A DNA stretch of 64,000 nt from Undaria pinnatifida (GCA_012845835.1 JABAKD010000001.1:17065726-17129725), one strand, 5' to 3'; shown: positions 32,151 to 43,813, counted from the stretch's first letter. Translations and numbers: made by a program. Notes: generated by a model from the sequence alone, not told the origin.

Positions 32151-32938
32151 TAAGGCCCACTCAAGTCCACAAAAACCTTCCCGAGCTTCTTATCTACTCG
32201 AGTGTGTGTGGGCTGCTTGATAATTCGACGGAGACTCTTGGCCATGGAGCACCCTTTGCACTCCAGCAGCTTCGCCTCGAGGACAACCCCTTGCTGCTCC
32301 GCGGTCTTGCGGAGCAGTGCCTCGTGGGAGTGTCCGGCCGCGCAGAGGTAATCGTTTATGTTATCAACGGGCTTGTTTGGCAGTTTTCCCGGGGCGAGTA
32401 CAGCACAGGCATCTCCCCTAGTGCTGCAGTCGACTCGGTAGCCGTAAAGGCTGTACAGGTTCCCGGTCAACGGAAACACAATCGGAAACACAATCGAACG
32501 CTCAGACATGAGCTTGACTACAATTCCTGCGGGACGTCTTTCAAAACTGTGACCGTGCTTCACGAGAGTGGGTGGAGAAAATAGATGATATCGGAGGTCT
32601 GGCACGTGCGCAACATTCGTCAGCGTTACTCGTACAAGACCGTTCCCGGATCGAAAGGAAAAGTTAACATCGCCATATCCTTCGGTTGTGCGGGTTGAGC
32701 CGTCAGCAATGCGCAGTTTCGAATTGCACTCTCTATAGTTGATCATGCCATCTGCCTTGAAAGCTGAGGCATCGATCGTATCAGAATCATCATCGTCGTC
32801 CAACACCGCCAGCAAAGCTTCTTCTTTTGATGTGGGGCAGACATCAGCAGCGTGTCCCCGTCCGTGGCATCTGCTGCATAGCTCTTCCGTGCAGTCGATC
32901 CTCCAATGGCCCTTCTTGCGACACCTGTGGCATCTCAC
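32150..32938 (-). pseudogene. Copia nucleocapsid zinc knuckles and pre-integrase domain
   Basis: A 262-codon frame begins with CHRCRKKGHWRIDC and CSRCHGRGHAADVC, two CCHC zinc knuckles. A Leu/Asp-rich stretch follows, then a protease-like region ('MINYRECNSKLRIADGSTRT...VTLTNVAHVPDLRYHL'). Last comes the pre-integrase zinc domain with GHSHEALLRKT...CKGCSMAK and the start of the integrase core (KVFVDLSGP). The usual DSGA/DTGA protease triad is not seen, so the protease segment has probably lost its active site. This is the best preserved stretch of element 2. Confidence 0.88.
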
Positions 32939-34271
32939 CTCGGAGGTACCACCATCGCCGGCTTTGACGCTGCTGACATCACCACCGGCAGCCGCGGCCG
33001 AGCTCCACCGTCCGCGTTGGTGCCTTTACTGCCGCGTCCTTGCCGTCCCCGACGTCCACCTTTTCTTTTTCCGCGGTCTCCACCTTTCCCGTGGGCACCA
33101 CCGCTGGCCTCTTTTCTGTGGCCACCATCGCCGCCGCCGGCAAACATAGCATGGCCGGCATGGCTAGCATTGGACCCCTTCTTCGTGCTTCAAGAACGTC
33201 GGTGATGCCGTTCTCGTACAGCCGTGATGTTGTCATCACGGCCGATACTGTCACGAGATGCAAGGTTCCTTGCCTCCACCTCGTGTTCGGCAGGCAGAGC
33301 GTCAATAATATTTTTGTATAGCATGTGGTCATCGAGGGTCATCCCTGCTGTGCGCATTTCTGCGGCAAGATCTTCGATCCTGCCCATATTCTCTAGAAGA
33401 TTACTCCCTGGCGCTATATTGAAACTATTGAGGCGGCGGAAGAGGTCGGATTTGGCCCCCGTCGTTTGAGGGCCGTGCCACGCGAGGAGTGCGTCTCACG
33501 CTTTCCTCGGCGAGGTGCACCTATGCAAGATACTCTTGTCGCTCTTGCTCTTTAGAACCGTCGATAGAAAATTCCAAGCGAGTGCATGTATGTGTACACG
33601 TTCGCGGTTCTACCCCCTTCCGACAAGTACCGAGGTTTCGGTATCCAACTCCCCTACGGGAACGTGGGAACGTACTGGGGTGGATCCAACACAAACGAAG
33701 ATAGGAAACCAACTCCTTTCGCGTAGTACCTGGCGTCTTTGGTCCAGGCAGTGAATTCGAGATTTTTCCCACTAAATTGTGGGAGAGTGGTGTGTTCGAG
33801 AGCAAGTCTAGGTAGAGGCATATCGTATCCTACTCCCAACTAACCGCCGGGGTATGACCCCCATTCTCCATCCCCCCTTGGCTGGTCTGGCTGACCCCTT
33901 GCTGGGCCAACCTCGACAGGAACAGCGGCTCCCCTGCGTCCTGTCACTCCAACACTACGCGAGGCATCCTCACGAATAGTCATCTCTCTTGCCGCTGTTG
34001 TATATCCTCGCGCTCCGCCTCCAGCAGTAGCAGCACCAACAGCGGAGATTTGCCGTGCCGCAGCAGTGGGTTCAGCCCCTCGCGGGCTGGCCCTTACAGC
34101 AGCGCCGTCCTCAGCGCTGCTGGACTCCGACGGGGTGTTGCTCCTCATGAGCTCGGCCATCATCTCCCTCATATCATGCGTCATTGATGCTTGTCTCTCC
34201 TCTATCACCAACCGAAGCTCATTCCTCAGCTGCTGAATCTCATCCGAGGAGTCTCTTTCCTGTGCAGACAT
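32939..34271 (-). pseudogene. Copia gag of element 2, frame-broken
   Basis: The gag starts at an ATG at 34271 (143 codons). It has an acidic, helix-prone N-terminus (SSDEIQQLRNELRLVIEERQ), an Ala/Gly-rich middle and a stop at the codon ending near 33840. The same frame resumes at once with MPLPRLALEHTTLPQFSGKN and LEFTAWTKDARYYAKGVGF, the conserved gag start. After further breaks, 'DHMLYKNIIDALPAEHEVEA' (33190-33387) matches the C-terminal gag region before the zinc knuckles. Gly/Lys-rich sequence connects to the knuckles near 32940. Confidence 0.78.
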
Positions 34272-34289
34272 CCTTGGCTCCTGGTACCA
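34272..34289 (-). promoter_or_regulatory. primer-binding site of Copia element 2
   Basis: The minus strand reads TGGTACCAGGAGCCAAGG, close to the initiator-Met type site TGGTATCAGAGC used by many Copia elements. It lies 18 bp upstream of the gag ATG, just inside the LTR-like segment. Confidence 0.6.
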
Positions 34290-34563
34290 GAACTTCTACT
34301 TTCAAGCCAATAATGTGTTCGTAGAGTCCAAGCCTGGATGCCCTGACCGCCTCGCGGTCTGATGAGTGTTCTTATCTTCGTTGTAGTTGAGGACAGAGAG
34401 GAGAGAATGAGCAGAGAGCGGAGTGCTGGAGCTCTCCTCTCATGAGAGAAATTGCATAAAACGCCTACGAATGTATAAACTACGCAACCCTCTACAACAT
34501 TTGTAACCGTCGTGCTGTGACGATCCAAACTATTAAATAACATTCTTTGCGCATGTAACTTCA
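34290..34563 (-). repeat. 5' LTR-like segment of Copia element 2
   Basis: About 270 bp lie between the primer-binding site and a TGAAGTTACATGCG start on the minus strand. No second copy exists in the window because the 3' end of the element is gone, so the LTR call rests on position only. Confidence 0.5.
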
Positions 34564-34573
34564 CCGAAGACCC

Positions 34574-34831
34574 AGGCTACGGTAGGGGGGACCCTTTTTG
34601 GGCCTTGAATTTCAGTGGCTAGGGGTCACTCGCGCGAGTAACCCCTTTCTATTTTGCGATCTTAGGTTTTCTTTACGTTTTATATTGACGAAATCAATCC
34701 GCCATTCAAACGTAATCTAAGCTGCCCCAAAACAACTGCCTAAACCATTTTCATCCGTGAGGTACAGAGTCACTCGTGCGAGTGGCTCAAACAAACCAGT
34801 GAAAACGGGGGTACCCCCCCTACCGTAGCCT
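34574..34831 (+). mobile_element. MITE-like element, family A, copy 2 (best preserved)
   Basis: Perfect 17-bp terminal inverted repeats AGGCTACGGTAGGGGGG / CCCCCCTACCGTAGCCT bound 258 bp without coding capacity. Two subterminal near-palindromes share the core ACTCGYGCGAGT, at 34621-34646 and about 34767-34788. Other copies lie at 12470-12740 (inverted) and 57333-57651. No target duplication is clear. It begins 10 bp beyond the LTR edge of Copia element 2. Confidence 0.85.
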
Positions 34832-35562
34832 TGGTCCGAAGCTAGAGTAGTAGCTGCGACGCTCATGTACCCGGCGTATAATAAGCATTCGGGTGCAGCT
34901 TCAAACTTTTGTTTCTTGTTGTGCTAAGCACATGTGATGCGCGTACAACAGCCACATTCTTACCACTGCTACTACTAACATGCTGTGCTGTAACCAGCAA
35001 AAGAAACATCTACCCCCAAGCACATCAAACAGTCGTTAGCAGCAGCATTGTCCTGCGCACTGCTGGTGGTGTGTGAGATTAAAAACAATAGTGTACACGT
35101 AGGGTGTAGTAAACTCAAACACGGCGGTGATGTCAGTCGGAAATTTGTTCAATTTTGAAGTTCCTCCGCGTGGAGTTCGTCATTTTGTTTAAGATTGAAG
35201 CATTCTTTGATAAAACAAATTTAGAAGGTCGGAACAGTCTGGAGTTTGGTGGAACGGAAAGGAAATGTGAGAGAACCGGGTAGTACGGGCGGGGATGGTT
35301 CCAGGGGCAATAATGACGGCAAAATAGGGGGGTCTCGGCAGTATCAGCATAGTACAGCAGCATCAAAGCAGCAGCAAGTATCGGACACGACAACCGGCAG
35401 AGGTGGAAGGAAGAAGTGCCCACGCAGCAGGGACAGAATCAGCAGTAGTAGCAGTAGGGAGAAGATCAACGGCAGGAGCATAAGGGGTAGAGAGACCGCA
35501 CGGGGGGACACCAATTAGCAATCTCCCACCCACCTACCCGATTGCTTCACGAGCAGGAGGGC
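34832..35562. other. no recognisable gene
   Basis: No supported gene. A GCAGCA-type purine-rich stretch occurs at 35345-35470 ('agcagcatcaaagcagcagc', 'cagcagtagtagcagtag'). Confidence 0.4.
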
Positions 35563-35945
35563 TAAAGCACGGGGGGGGGGGGGGGGGGGGGCAAGAGGAG
35601 GAAGGGAAGGAACGGGAGATTAATTTCTCTTTCTTCCGTTGTTTTGATTTCTTCGGAGGGGAGGAGGGGGAGGCTTCCGGTTGTTGAAGTTATCTGTCGG
35701 GAGTAGAGGGCAGGTCAGCCGCGTACAATAGCCAGAAGGGAATAGGAGGGAATAGCCAGGTGGGTTAAAGCACGGGGAGGGGGGGGGGGGGGGGGGGGGA
35801 GGAGGAGGAAGGGAAGGGACGGGAGATTAATACCGTCTTCTTCCGTTGTTTCGATTTCTTCGGAGGGGAGGAGGGGGGGGCTTCCGGTTGTTCAAGTCAT
35901 CTGTCGGGAGTAGAGGGCAGGTCAGCCGCGTACAATAGCCGGGAT
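35563..35945. repeat. 204-bp tandem duplication with long G runs
   Basis: Copies begin 'aaagcacgggg' at 35563 and 35767 and run through a 20-nt-class G tract, 'gaagggaaggRacgggagat', 'ttcttcggaggggaggaggg', and 'cagccgcgtacaatagcc'. The two are about 93% identical. Confidence 0.88.
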
Positions 35946-38900
35946 AGCGAACGGGGGCGGGGGAGGGGGCAGGGGAAACGAGACGAGGGAGAGTCGCCAT
36001 TTTCCACCCCTCTCCCCAGGGGAGAAAGCCACGATATTCATGAACACGCAAATTTTGGTGAAGAGGAGACAAAATTTAAAGCCGTCAGCTATGAGTACAA
36101 CCGATTGAATGTATTTCCAGATATTCTGGAAAATACACCGACCGATGGTTAGCCGGCCATGCGCAACAATAATCTGGTACATTTTGATATGCAAACTGCT
36201 GTTTGGGTACACTCGAAGCTTCAACTGTGGCGGGTGCTCCAGGTGATCGTGTGATCGAGACTATACCTTGCGCGGCCGCAACAACCAGAGAGGCGTGAAC
36301 TCCGACCGCCGCACAATGCAGAATCACACCAGAGTACTGAAAACCCTCCCACGGCCTGCGTTCTAAGTATGTTGGACACACTTCAGCACCAGTCTTTTGG
36401 TTTAGCAGCGCTTTTTTCTTGGCAAGCAAAAACAAAGCACGCCGGAACAACAAACCAAGCGACTTCGCGCAACGACAAAGCAGCAAAGCTGTAACAGACA
36501 CAGCACAATCATCACAGGCAGAGACAACTGGGGCAGCAGAGCGAGCCACGGGCGTATATATTTCATCCTCGAAGGAGCTTCGCCCCGACGAGTACCGTTA
36601 AAGTCGGCTGAGGTTAGGTTTTGCCCGAGATCACAATTCTATCAGTCAGTGGTGCACTGACAGGCTGCCGGTTGCTGCGATGCATCTAGCTCGAGCGAGG
36701 TCAACCAACAAACACAAATCGAACCAAATTCCGGCATCAGCACACCCAGAGAGACATACTGACCGACCATGAGTGGCAGAGCTCTGCTCAGGGGCCTTCA
36801 GGTGATGCCACACGAGGGGGCGGGAGAATAGTTGTGGTGCTTTTCTGCACGCTGCACTCTGTTCACTCTGCAGGCTGTCTCAGGGGTTCGAGACAGACTG
36901 AGTTACTTGCGAGTGGTCATGCAAAAGGTGAAGGTTGATAGGTCTGGCGAATACTTGAAAAACTAATGCAAGATGCACCTTATCTACCTCTGTCTAAAAC
37001 GTCAGCTGTTGCACAGAAAGACAGTAGCTGTGACCGAACCTGCAACGAAACGCCAGCTGTAGCGTTGAATACTATACAAAAGCCCACCAGCAGGCACGGA
37101 GGTCATATGGACCAGCGGCAAAAATATGAAAGGCCCGCCAGCAGGCATGAAAACCTTACCGGCCATCCGCATCGAGTTAGTATTTAGTTCTATGTTGTCT
37201 GGTGAGAATATTGTATGTTTAATGTGCTCGATCGTTGTGGAATTATGTTGGGCTCCACGTGACTAAGTGCGGTTACTGCGGGACAAAACCCCTTGTTCCT
37301 CAGCGTCGAACCCGGCGGTATAGGATGCCTCCAACTTCACGCCCCCCGCCCGCCACCGACGCCGCCAAACCTAAAACGAGGGCGTCATACCGATGGCAAT
37401 GGAACGCGATGCTTCAAACTTTTTTTCCAAAACCGTCGAAGGAGACATCGGTGGAAGATACCGCCGTGCCGCTCCTGTCGTGAAAACGGAACAGAAGGAG
37501 ATTTTTGTCGCCGATTTTCTACACAGCAGCGCCCAAATGTGTTTCTATTAGACGCCTGGCTCGCGCCGGCCACCTATCGCGGCCGTGTTGTGAACACTGT
37601 GACGAGAGTGTGCGTCAGAGCGCCTCACCGGCGCGCCCCGTTGACATTCCATGGCGCAGTTGTTCGTATCGTCCATCGGTGTCAGTCGCAAACTAGAAAT
37701 CTCGCCGCCTCGAACTGACATTTCGCCGATAGTTTCCTAGGCCAATTTGGCCCAACATGTGCCCGCGGTGTTGTTTTCGCTGTTTGCTTTTCAAGTTTGG
37801 AACTTGTATGTGTTGAACATCAGTGTCATGTGTGATCCATGTCTCCGACCCGTTGATGACTCAGGTTCCGCTGGAAAGTAACGTTCGACGTGGTGACGCG
37901 GCGCCGGGCGCTACGCAAACATACCCTAACTTTGGTTGTACACATTACCGGCGAAGGTATGGGGGCTCTGAGCGCTCGAACTTCGCAGTATAAGCGGCTC
38001 GTTTGCCACTCTCAAACCACCCCCAGCGTGCGACTTGTCGACGGCAAGTGGTGTGTCCATGGGCAGGACACCGCCAAGGAGAGGCTAGACTGGACATCGA
38101 ATATTACCCGTTGTTGTCACAATTGCAACAATTTATTCGCTGCCAAGCACGCCATCTCCAGAGAGTAACATACAACCCTTGTCAGCCGGTCCACCTTTCC
38201 CCGCCCCCTGCCCAGCTCCCCAACCGTTCTCTATCCGCCCCCCCTGGAGAATCATGAGCGTGTCGTTTCTTGATCATAACACTCGCCAGCTGCCTACGAT
38301 CAATGTTACTTGGGCCCCCACTCCGCCCACACACACGGAGAAAGAAGTCTTCCGCCTCCGATGCTTAATCGTCGAAGGTTGGATTTTTGTCAAGCAAGGT
38401 CCTAGCCAAGAGGCACTCGATTCTCACTAAAACGCGCTGGTTGGGGAAGAACTCCGCCAGGACTCGAGGCATCTACTTGACAATGTGTCCGGACCCGGAC
38501 AAAAGGGAGTAACAAGCAGGGCGCAGATTACGTCGTCGCCATCTTGACACACATTTGCAATCGCCTGTTACGTCGTTCAGGTAATAACGTTGCGTCTGTG
38601 TCTCAGCAACGGTGGAGGCGTATGGTCATGTCGTTTCACGTCGTGTATGAACACCGTCGGCGAGGTACCAGCTGAAAATCGCCAATCTACACTAGGAACA
38701 AAGAGCTGTTGCTCAGTCAGCTGTACTTCCGACGAAGCTGTAGCCTTCGAGCAAACGTGCGCAAGCAGCTTTCGCGGAACTCTTGGAGCCGATGTCGTCA
38801 TCGGTATCGCCCAGGGTCGACTTGACAGCGTTAACGGCTGAAGCAACCGCTTTGTCAAGATAATGAAACTAGGCAATACGTGGAGCAGGCATGCGGTGGA

Positions 38901-39446
38901 TCCATGAGTTTCTGCTGTCCGCCATGGAATTATTCCATAAGAAACATTCGTTGCCGTTATCGTCAATGCTCCACAACGTCGGATCATCCCGCGCCTCGGG
39001 AGAGCAGAACTCGGAGCAGTCCGCCTCCGAATGCCCCCGGAAGTGGAACCTAAGTTGTGGCGTGTTTTCTGCGAAGGTGCAAGAGACGCAAGCGTGGCGT
39101 AAAGTTAGTCTCCGTTTCGTGTCTACGTTTGGAGAAGCCGTTAAAGGTGGGTATACCTTGCCCGTTACAGACGTCTTATTCTCGCCGACCGTGGCATGCT
39201 CGTGGTGAGGACGCCAACAGACATGTCGCCATCGAGCCCTTCGATAGTTGACCACACGCCGAAGCAAACCGAAATCGTGGGTAATGTGGGGGCGTAGGGC
39301 AACTTAAAGAAGACCTTCGTCGTCACTACGCACGGAACGTCGAACACGTCCTACCCATTCCCAACCCTTGCATCGCAAGAAACGAAGGCCAGCGCACGAC
39401 CAACCTTACCGACAACGAAAGGCCTGTCTAAACCGGGAGAGAACCA
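35946..39446. other. 3.5 kb without a recognisable gene
   Basis: Many 60-150 codon frames overlap on both strands, for example 36085-36549 minus and 37293-37718 plus. None carries a domain I recognise, and codon phase is not consistent between them. Unique sequence rather than repeat dominates here, so spliced host exons could be hidden, but I cannot support any. Confidence 0.35.
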
Positions 39447-41965
39447 TCAGGGGGGGGGCGGGGAGGGAGAGGGGGGAGGGGAGGAGAGGGGGGGGCGGGG
39501 GGAGGGCGGGGGGGGAGGGGAGGAGAGAAGGGGGAGGGGAGGAGAGGGAGGGGAGGGGGGGGGGAAGGGGAGGGGATGGGGGGGGGGGGGGGATGGAGGG
39601 GGGGGGGAGGCGGGGGGGAGGCGGGGGGGAGGGGGGGGGGGGGGGGGGGGGCGGGGGGGGGGGGGGGGGCGTACTGAGCCAATATTCATGAGCGTGTGGC
39701 TGTTCCTCGAATAGGTGCCGTCTTCTTCTTGCTGTTTGTCGTCATAAAGTGGAAAATGACCGGCGGGTGCTGCGATTGTATTGTTCATTCGCCGACACCC
39801 TGGTGTCGCGGTGGATGTGGGTTGGGGCGGGGGCGGGGAGGAGGAGAGGGAGGGGGGAGGGGGGAAGGGGGGAGGGGGGGGAGGGGAGCGGGGGGGGGGG
39901 GGAGGTGGGGGGGGGGGCAGGAGGAGTGGAGGAGAGGAGGGGGGGGGGGGAGGGGGTGAGGGGAAGGGAGGGGGGGGGGGGCAAGGGGGAGGCGGGGGGG
40001 AGGGAAGGGGGAGGTGGGGGGAAGGGGGGGGCGGGTGGGGGGGAGGAGGGGAGGCGGGGAGGGGGGGGGAGGGGAGGGGAGGGGAGGGGGGCGGGGGGAG
40101 GAGGGGGGGAAGGCGGGGGGCAGGGGAGGGGGGGGAGGGGGGGGGCGTATTGAGCCAATGTTTATGAGTGTGTGGCTGTACCTGGAATAGGGACTGTCCG
40201 CGTCTTGCTGCGATTGTATTGTTCATTCGCCGACACCCTGGTGTCGCGGTGGAGGAGGGTTAGGGCGGGGGCGAGGAGGAGGGGAGGGAGGGGGGAGGGG
40301 GGGAGGGGGGGGGGGGGGGGGGGGGGGGGGAGCGGGGGGGAGGGGGAGGGGAGGAGGGGGGTGTGAGGGGGGGGGGAGGAGGGGGGGGGGGGGAGGGAAG
40401 GGGGAGACGGAGGGGCGGGGAGGGGGGGGGGGAAGGGGAGGGGATGGGGGGGGGAGGGGAGGCGAGGAAGGGGGGTGAGGGGGAGGGGGGGGGGCGGAGG
40501 GGAGGGGTGAGGAGGGGGGCGGGGGGAGGAGGGGGGGAAGGGGGGGGGCAGGGGGGGGGGGGGGAGGCGGGGGCGTATTGAGCCAATATTTTTGATCGTG
40601 TGGCTGTACCTTGAATAGGTTCCGTCCTCTTCTTGCTGTTCGTCGTCAAAGAGTGGAAAATGACCGGCGGATGCTGCGATTGTATTGTTCATTCGCCGAC
40701 ACCCTGGTGTCGCGGTGGATGTGGGTTGGGGCGGGGGCGGGGAGGAGGAGAGGGAGGGGGGAGGGGGGGGAGGGGGGAGGGGGGGGAGGGGAGCGGGGGG
40801 GGGGGGAGGGGAGGTGGGGGGGGGGCAGGAGGAGTGGAGGAGAGGAGGGGGGGGGGGGGAGGGGGTGAGGGGAAGGGAGGGGGGGGGGGGCAAGGGGGAG
40901 GCGGGGGGGAGGGAAGGGGGAGGTGGGGGGAAGGGGGGGGCGGGTGGGGGGGAGGAGGGGAGGCGGGGAGGGGGGGGGGAGGGGAGGGGAGGGGAGGGGG
41001 GCGGGGGGAGGAGGGGGGGAAGGCGGGGGGCAGCGGAGGGGGGGGAGGGGGGGGGGCGTATTGAGCCAATATTTATGAGCGTATGGCTGTACCTGGAATA
41101 GGGACTGTCCGCGTCTTGCTGCGATTGTATTGTTCATTCACCGACACCCTGGTGTCGCGGTGGAGGTGGGTTAGGGCGGGGGCGGGGAGGAGGGGAGGGA
41201 GGGGGGAGGGGGGGAGGGGGGGGGGGGGGAGGGGAGCGGGGGGGAGGGGGAGGGGAGGGGGGGGGGGGGGGGGAGGAGGGGGGGGGGAGGGGGGGGGGAG
41301 GAGGGGGGGGGGGGGAGGGAAGGGGGAGGCGGAGGGGAGGGGAGGGGGGGGGGAGGGGCGTGTTGGGGGGAGGAGGGGAGGCGAGGAAGGGGGGTGAGGG
41401 GGAGGGGGGGGGAGGGTGGGTGGGGGGGGGCGGAGGGGAGAGGCGAGGAGGGGGGCGGGGGGAGGAGGGGGGGTAGGCGGGGAGCAGGGGGGGGGGGGGG
41501 GAGGGGGGGGGCGTATTGAGCCAATATTTTTGATCGTGTGGCTGCACCTTGAATAGGTTCCGTCCTCTTCTTGCTGTTCGTCGTCAAAGAGTGGAAAATG
41601 ACCGGCGGGTGCTGCGATTGTATTATTCATTCGCCGACACCCCGGTGTCGCGGTGGAGGTGGGTTGGGGCCGGGGCGAGGAGGAGGGGAGGGAGGGGGGA
41701 GGGGGGGGGGGAGGGGGGGGGGGAGGGGAGCGAGGGGGGGGGGGGGGGGGAGGGGGGGCGCAGGGAGGACGGGGGCAAGGCGGGGGGAAGGGGGGGGGGG
41801 GAGGGGGGGGGCGTATTGAGCCAATATTCGTGAGCGTGTGGCTGTACCTGGAATAGGTACCGCCCTCTTCTTGCTGTTCGTCAGAGTGGAAAATGACCGG
41901 CGGGTGCTGCGATTGTATTGTTCATTCGCCGACACCCTGGTGTCGCGGTGGAGGTGAGTTGGGGC
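39447..41965. repeat. G-rich macrosatellite with six spacers of two alternating types
   Basis: Tracts of nearly pure G/A with isolated C alternate with ~115-165-bp mixed spacers that begin GCGTAYTGAGCCAATATT at 39669, 40145, 40573, 41056, 41511 and 41811. Long spacers (39669, 40573, 41511, 41811) contain 'cgtcctcttcttgctgttcg' and 'gaaaatgaccggcgggtgc'. Short spacers (40145, 41056) have 'ggactgtccgcgtc' instead. All end with 'attgttcattcgccgacacc' and GACACCCTGGTGTC, a short inverted repeat. The order is long-short-long-short-long-long, giving a dimer period of about 905-940 bp. Proline/glycine-rich frames in every phase are artefacts of composition. Confidence 0.9.
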
Positions 41966-43050
41966 CGGGCGGTGGTGGTTAGTTGCTTTGTGGCGAAGTC
42001 GTCTACATCGATTGAGGACGTTTTTTGGTACATAGTAAATCGGGGTATGTGACTATGCGTGGTTGTAGGCGGAAAAGGCGAGTGGAATCTGCGGGCGGAC
42101 TAAAGGCCTTGATGCCTCTTCACCAGTTGGCGTCTGTTTTTCGTACGCATTGACTTTGTAGCCGGTTGCGGATAGATATCGAAGGTGGTACACGTTGGCA
42201 AGGTGCTGTGTTGTTTGCCTCATTCTCCTACCCCGCTGCCGGACCTGACTGTTGCTTAGGCTGTTGCGGTGCGGCGTTAATGACTACGTTTATGAGGTAT
42301 ATCTTGGATGCTGGGGTTGGCGTCATGGCATCGGCGCGTCCGACTTGTTGCCTCTACTGAGTCCGTGCAATCTGCTGCTTGTTCGTTGGGAACTGGGTGA
42401 CATAGTCCGATGTTAATGTCTGCAGGCCTAGCCTGCACCAGCGCTATTCTAATATGGGTGTATGTGGTGTCGGGGGAGGCGTACGGACACGTGCACGGTG
42501 GGAGGGGGTGACGTTGTGCCTTCGCCTCCCCGACCAGTTTATGTTGGTGAGGAAGAGTTTTCTGGTTAAGTTGTATCTTCTCGCGATGGATGCTTGTAAT
42601 TGACTTACTTTGACGTTCTCCCACGTAGGATACCTCCATGGAATTTGAAGGTTTACATAGTACGAGAACGGACAGAGGACCGAAGACCGAGAGGACCGGG
42701 GCTCGCTCTTTTTGTGCTTCGCCGCGACCAAGGACGAACCTATCGACGGCCACCACTCACAACCAACTTTAACAAACGACATACCCATCATGGCGTGGGC
42801 CGACTAACGCTAATAAAAAGCTACGACGGGATAGCTGCGTGAGTAATGTGAAACGTCCTTTTGCCGGCGATCACTACGATTTCCTTCTTTACCTCAGCTT
42901 ATACGAATCCTTGGAAACATTTAAAAAAAGTGGATTACAGACCAAGTCATGTACGTATGACAATACGTCGGACCCTCCCAGCTTTCTCAAATCTGACTTC
43001 TCAGTGCTTACGTAGTTCAAACCGCAAATAGCAGCACACATACCTGGTAT
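41966..43050. other. no recognisable gene
   Basis: A minus frame of 159 codons (42277-42756) is open but has no recognisable domain. I see nothing else. Confidence 0.4.
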
Positions 43051-43051
43051 A

Positions 43052-43340
43052 TTATAAACATTAAAATACACTCCAGCTTTGAGATCGAATATTTTGTCGA
43101 AACTCATCTTTGCAAGCTGTGTGTGACACTCTGATCGCGCGAATTATGGGTTGTGTGTCCTCATTAAGGATATAGGTCGGCCACTCTCCTTGCAACTACA
43201 GCAGTGTAGCTATCAGGGTCAACAGGGTGATGTTAGGTAGTCTGTGCGCGGAAACTATTAAACCCGTTTCTGAGGCGGAAAAAATCTGACAGCTGTGGAA
43301 GGAAATGCATCAGTTTATCAAGTGAATACTGTATATAGTG
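43052..43340 (+). repeat. dispersed repeat D, copy 1, with 11-bp flanking direct repeat
   Basis: This ~280-bp element begins 'attataaacattaaaataca' and continues with GAGATCGAAKATTTTGTCGA, AGCTGTGTGTGA, 'cattaaggatataggtcggc', 'gtcaacagggtgatgtta' and 'tctgacagctgtggaagg'. TACCTGGTATA occurs at 43041-43051 and again at 43341-43351, a likely target duplication. Related copies lie at 51264, 53035, 53446, 54671, 58116, 61966 and 63150. The reverse strand of each near-complete 5' part can be read MSFDxIFDLxAGVYF. No full coding frame exists. Confidence 0.85.
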
Positions 43341-43351
43341 TACCTGGTATA

Positions 43352-43774
43352 CGTTTTGTGTGACCTCCCGCCTGCTTATTCAATTTGGTGGTGGAAGCGC
43401 ATGCAATGTTTGCGCGTGAGGCTCCACGAATTCCATGGGAGCCTGACAAATGTACTGGTGCCCATTGACCCGTTGAAGCTTCCGGGCCCTCGGTGTGAGT
43501 GCCGGAGGGAGATTTTATGATACCTTTAATGTTTTGCACATGGGCGTGCTGGTAGCTTCCATGGGGGCTTTCCGGCAAGTATATGCACTACTATTTATTT
43601 CGGTGGAAGCTTCCATCCCTTCCTCGGAAGCTTCCCGGGACGCTTCTTCTGTCCGCGACTCCGTGGGAGCAGCTACCATGGACGACTTCACGGAACATCC
43701 ACTTCTTTTTTCCGTGGAAGTAGTGGAAGCTTTCACAAAAGCTTACGTGTAAGAATTGTATTTTCGTCGAAGCT
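43352..43774. other. no recognisable gene; GGAAGC-type short repeats
   Basis: Words such as 'gtggaagctt' and 'tccatccctt' recur at 43540-43740, giving Ser/Thr-rich frames on both strands. No gene is called. Confidence 0.4.
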
Positions 43775-43780
43775 TTTGTT

Positions 43781-43813
<33 letters not shown>

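Larger units (their letters stand above)
30407..34563 (-). mobile_element. Copia-type LTR retrotransposon 2, truncated and decayed
   Basis: Also minus strand, in order: 5' LTR-like segment, primer-binding site, gag, two zinc knuckles, pre-integrase zinc region, integrase core, a repeat-containing linker and the start of RT. The RT is cut off at 30407 by the truncated LTR of element 1. The rest of RT, RNase H and the 3' LTR are absent. Several stops and frameshifts are present. Confidence 0.85.

Noticed and set aside
39428-41935. Many 80-260-residue Pro-rich or Gly-rich open frames
   Set aside because: All six frames are open because the DNA is almost pure G/A on one strand; this is composition, not coding.
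39669-41965. Regularly repeated blocks that could suggest a CRISPR-like array
   Set aside because: The conserved blocks are 115-165 bp, the intervening tracts are low-complexity, and there are no cas genes; a macrosatellite explains it.
43089-43107. MSFDKIFDL-containing frames as real small genes
   Set aside because: Each copy diverges or stops soon after the shared stretch, and the segment is part of a dispersed repeat. Kept only as a finding about the repeat.
43515-43736. Ser/Thr/Glu-rich short frame as a small protein
   Set aside because: Built from short GGAAGC-type repeats readable on both strands.
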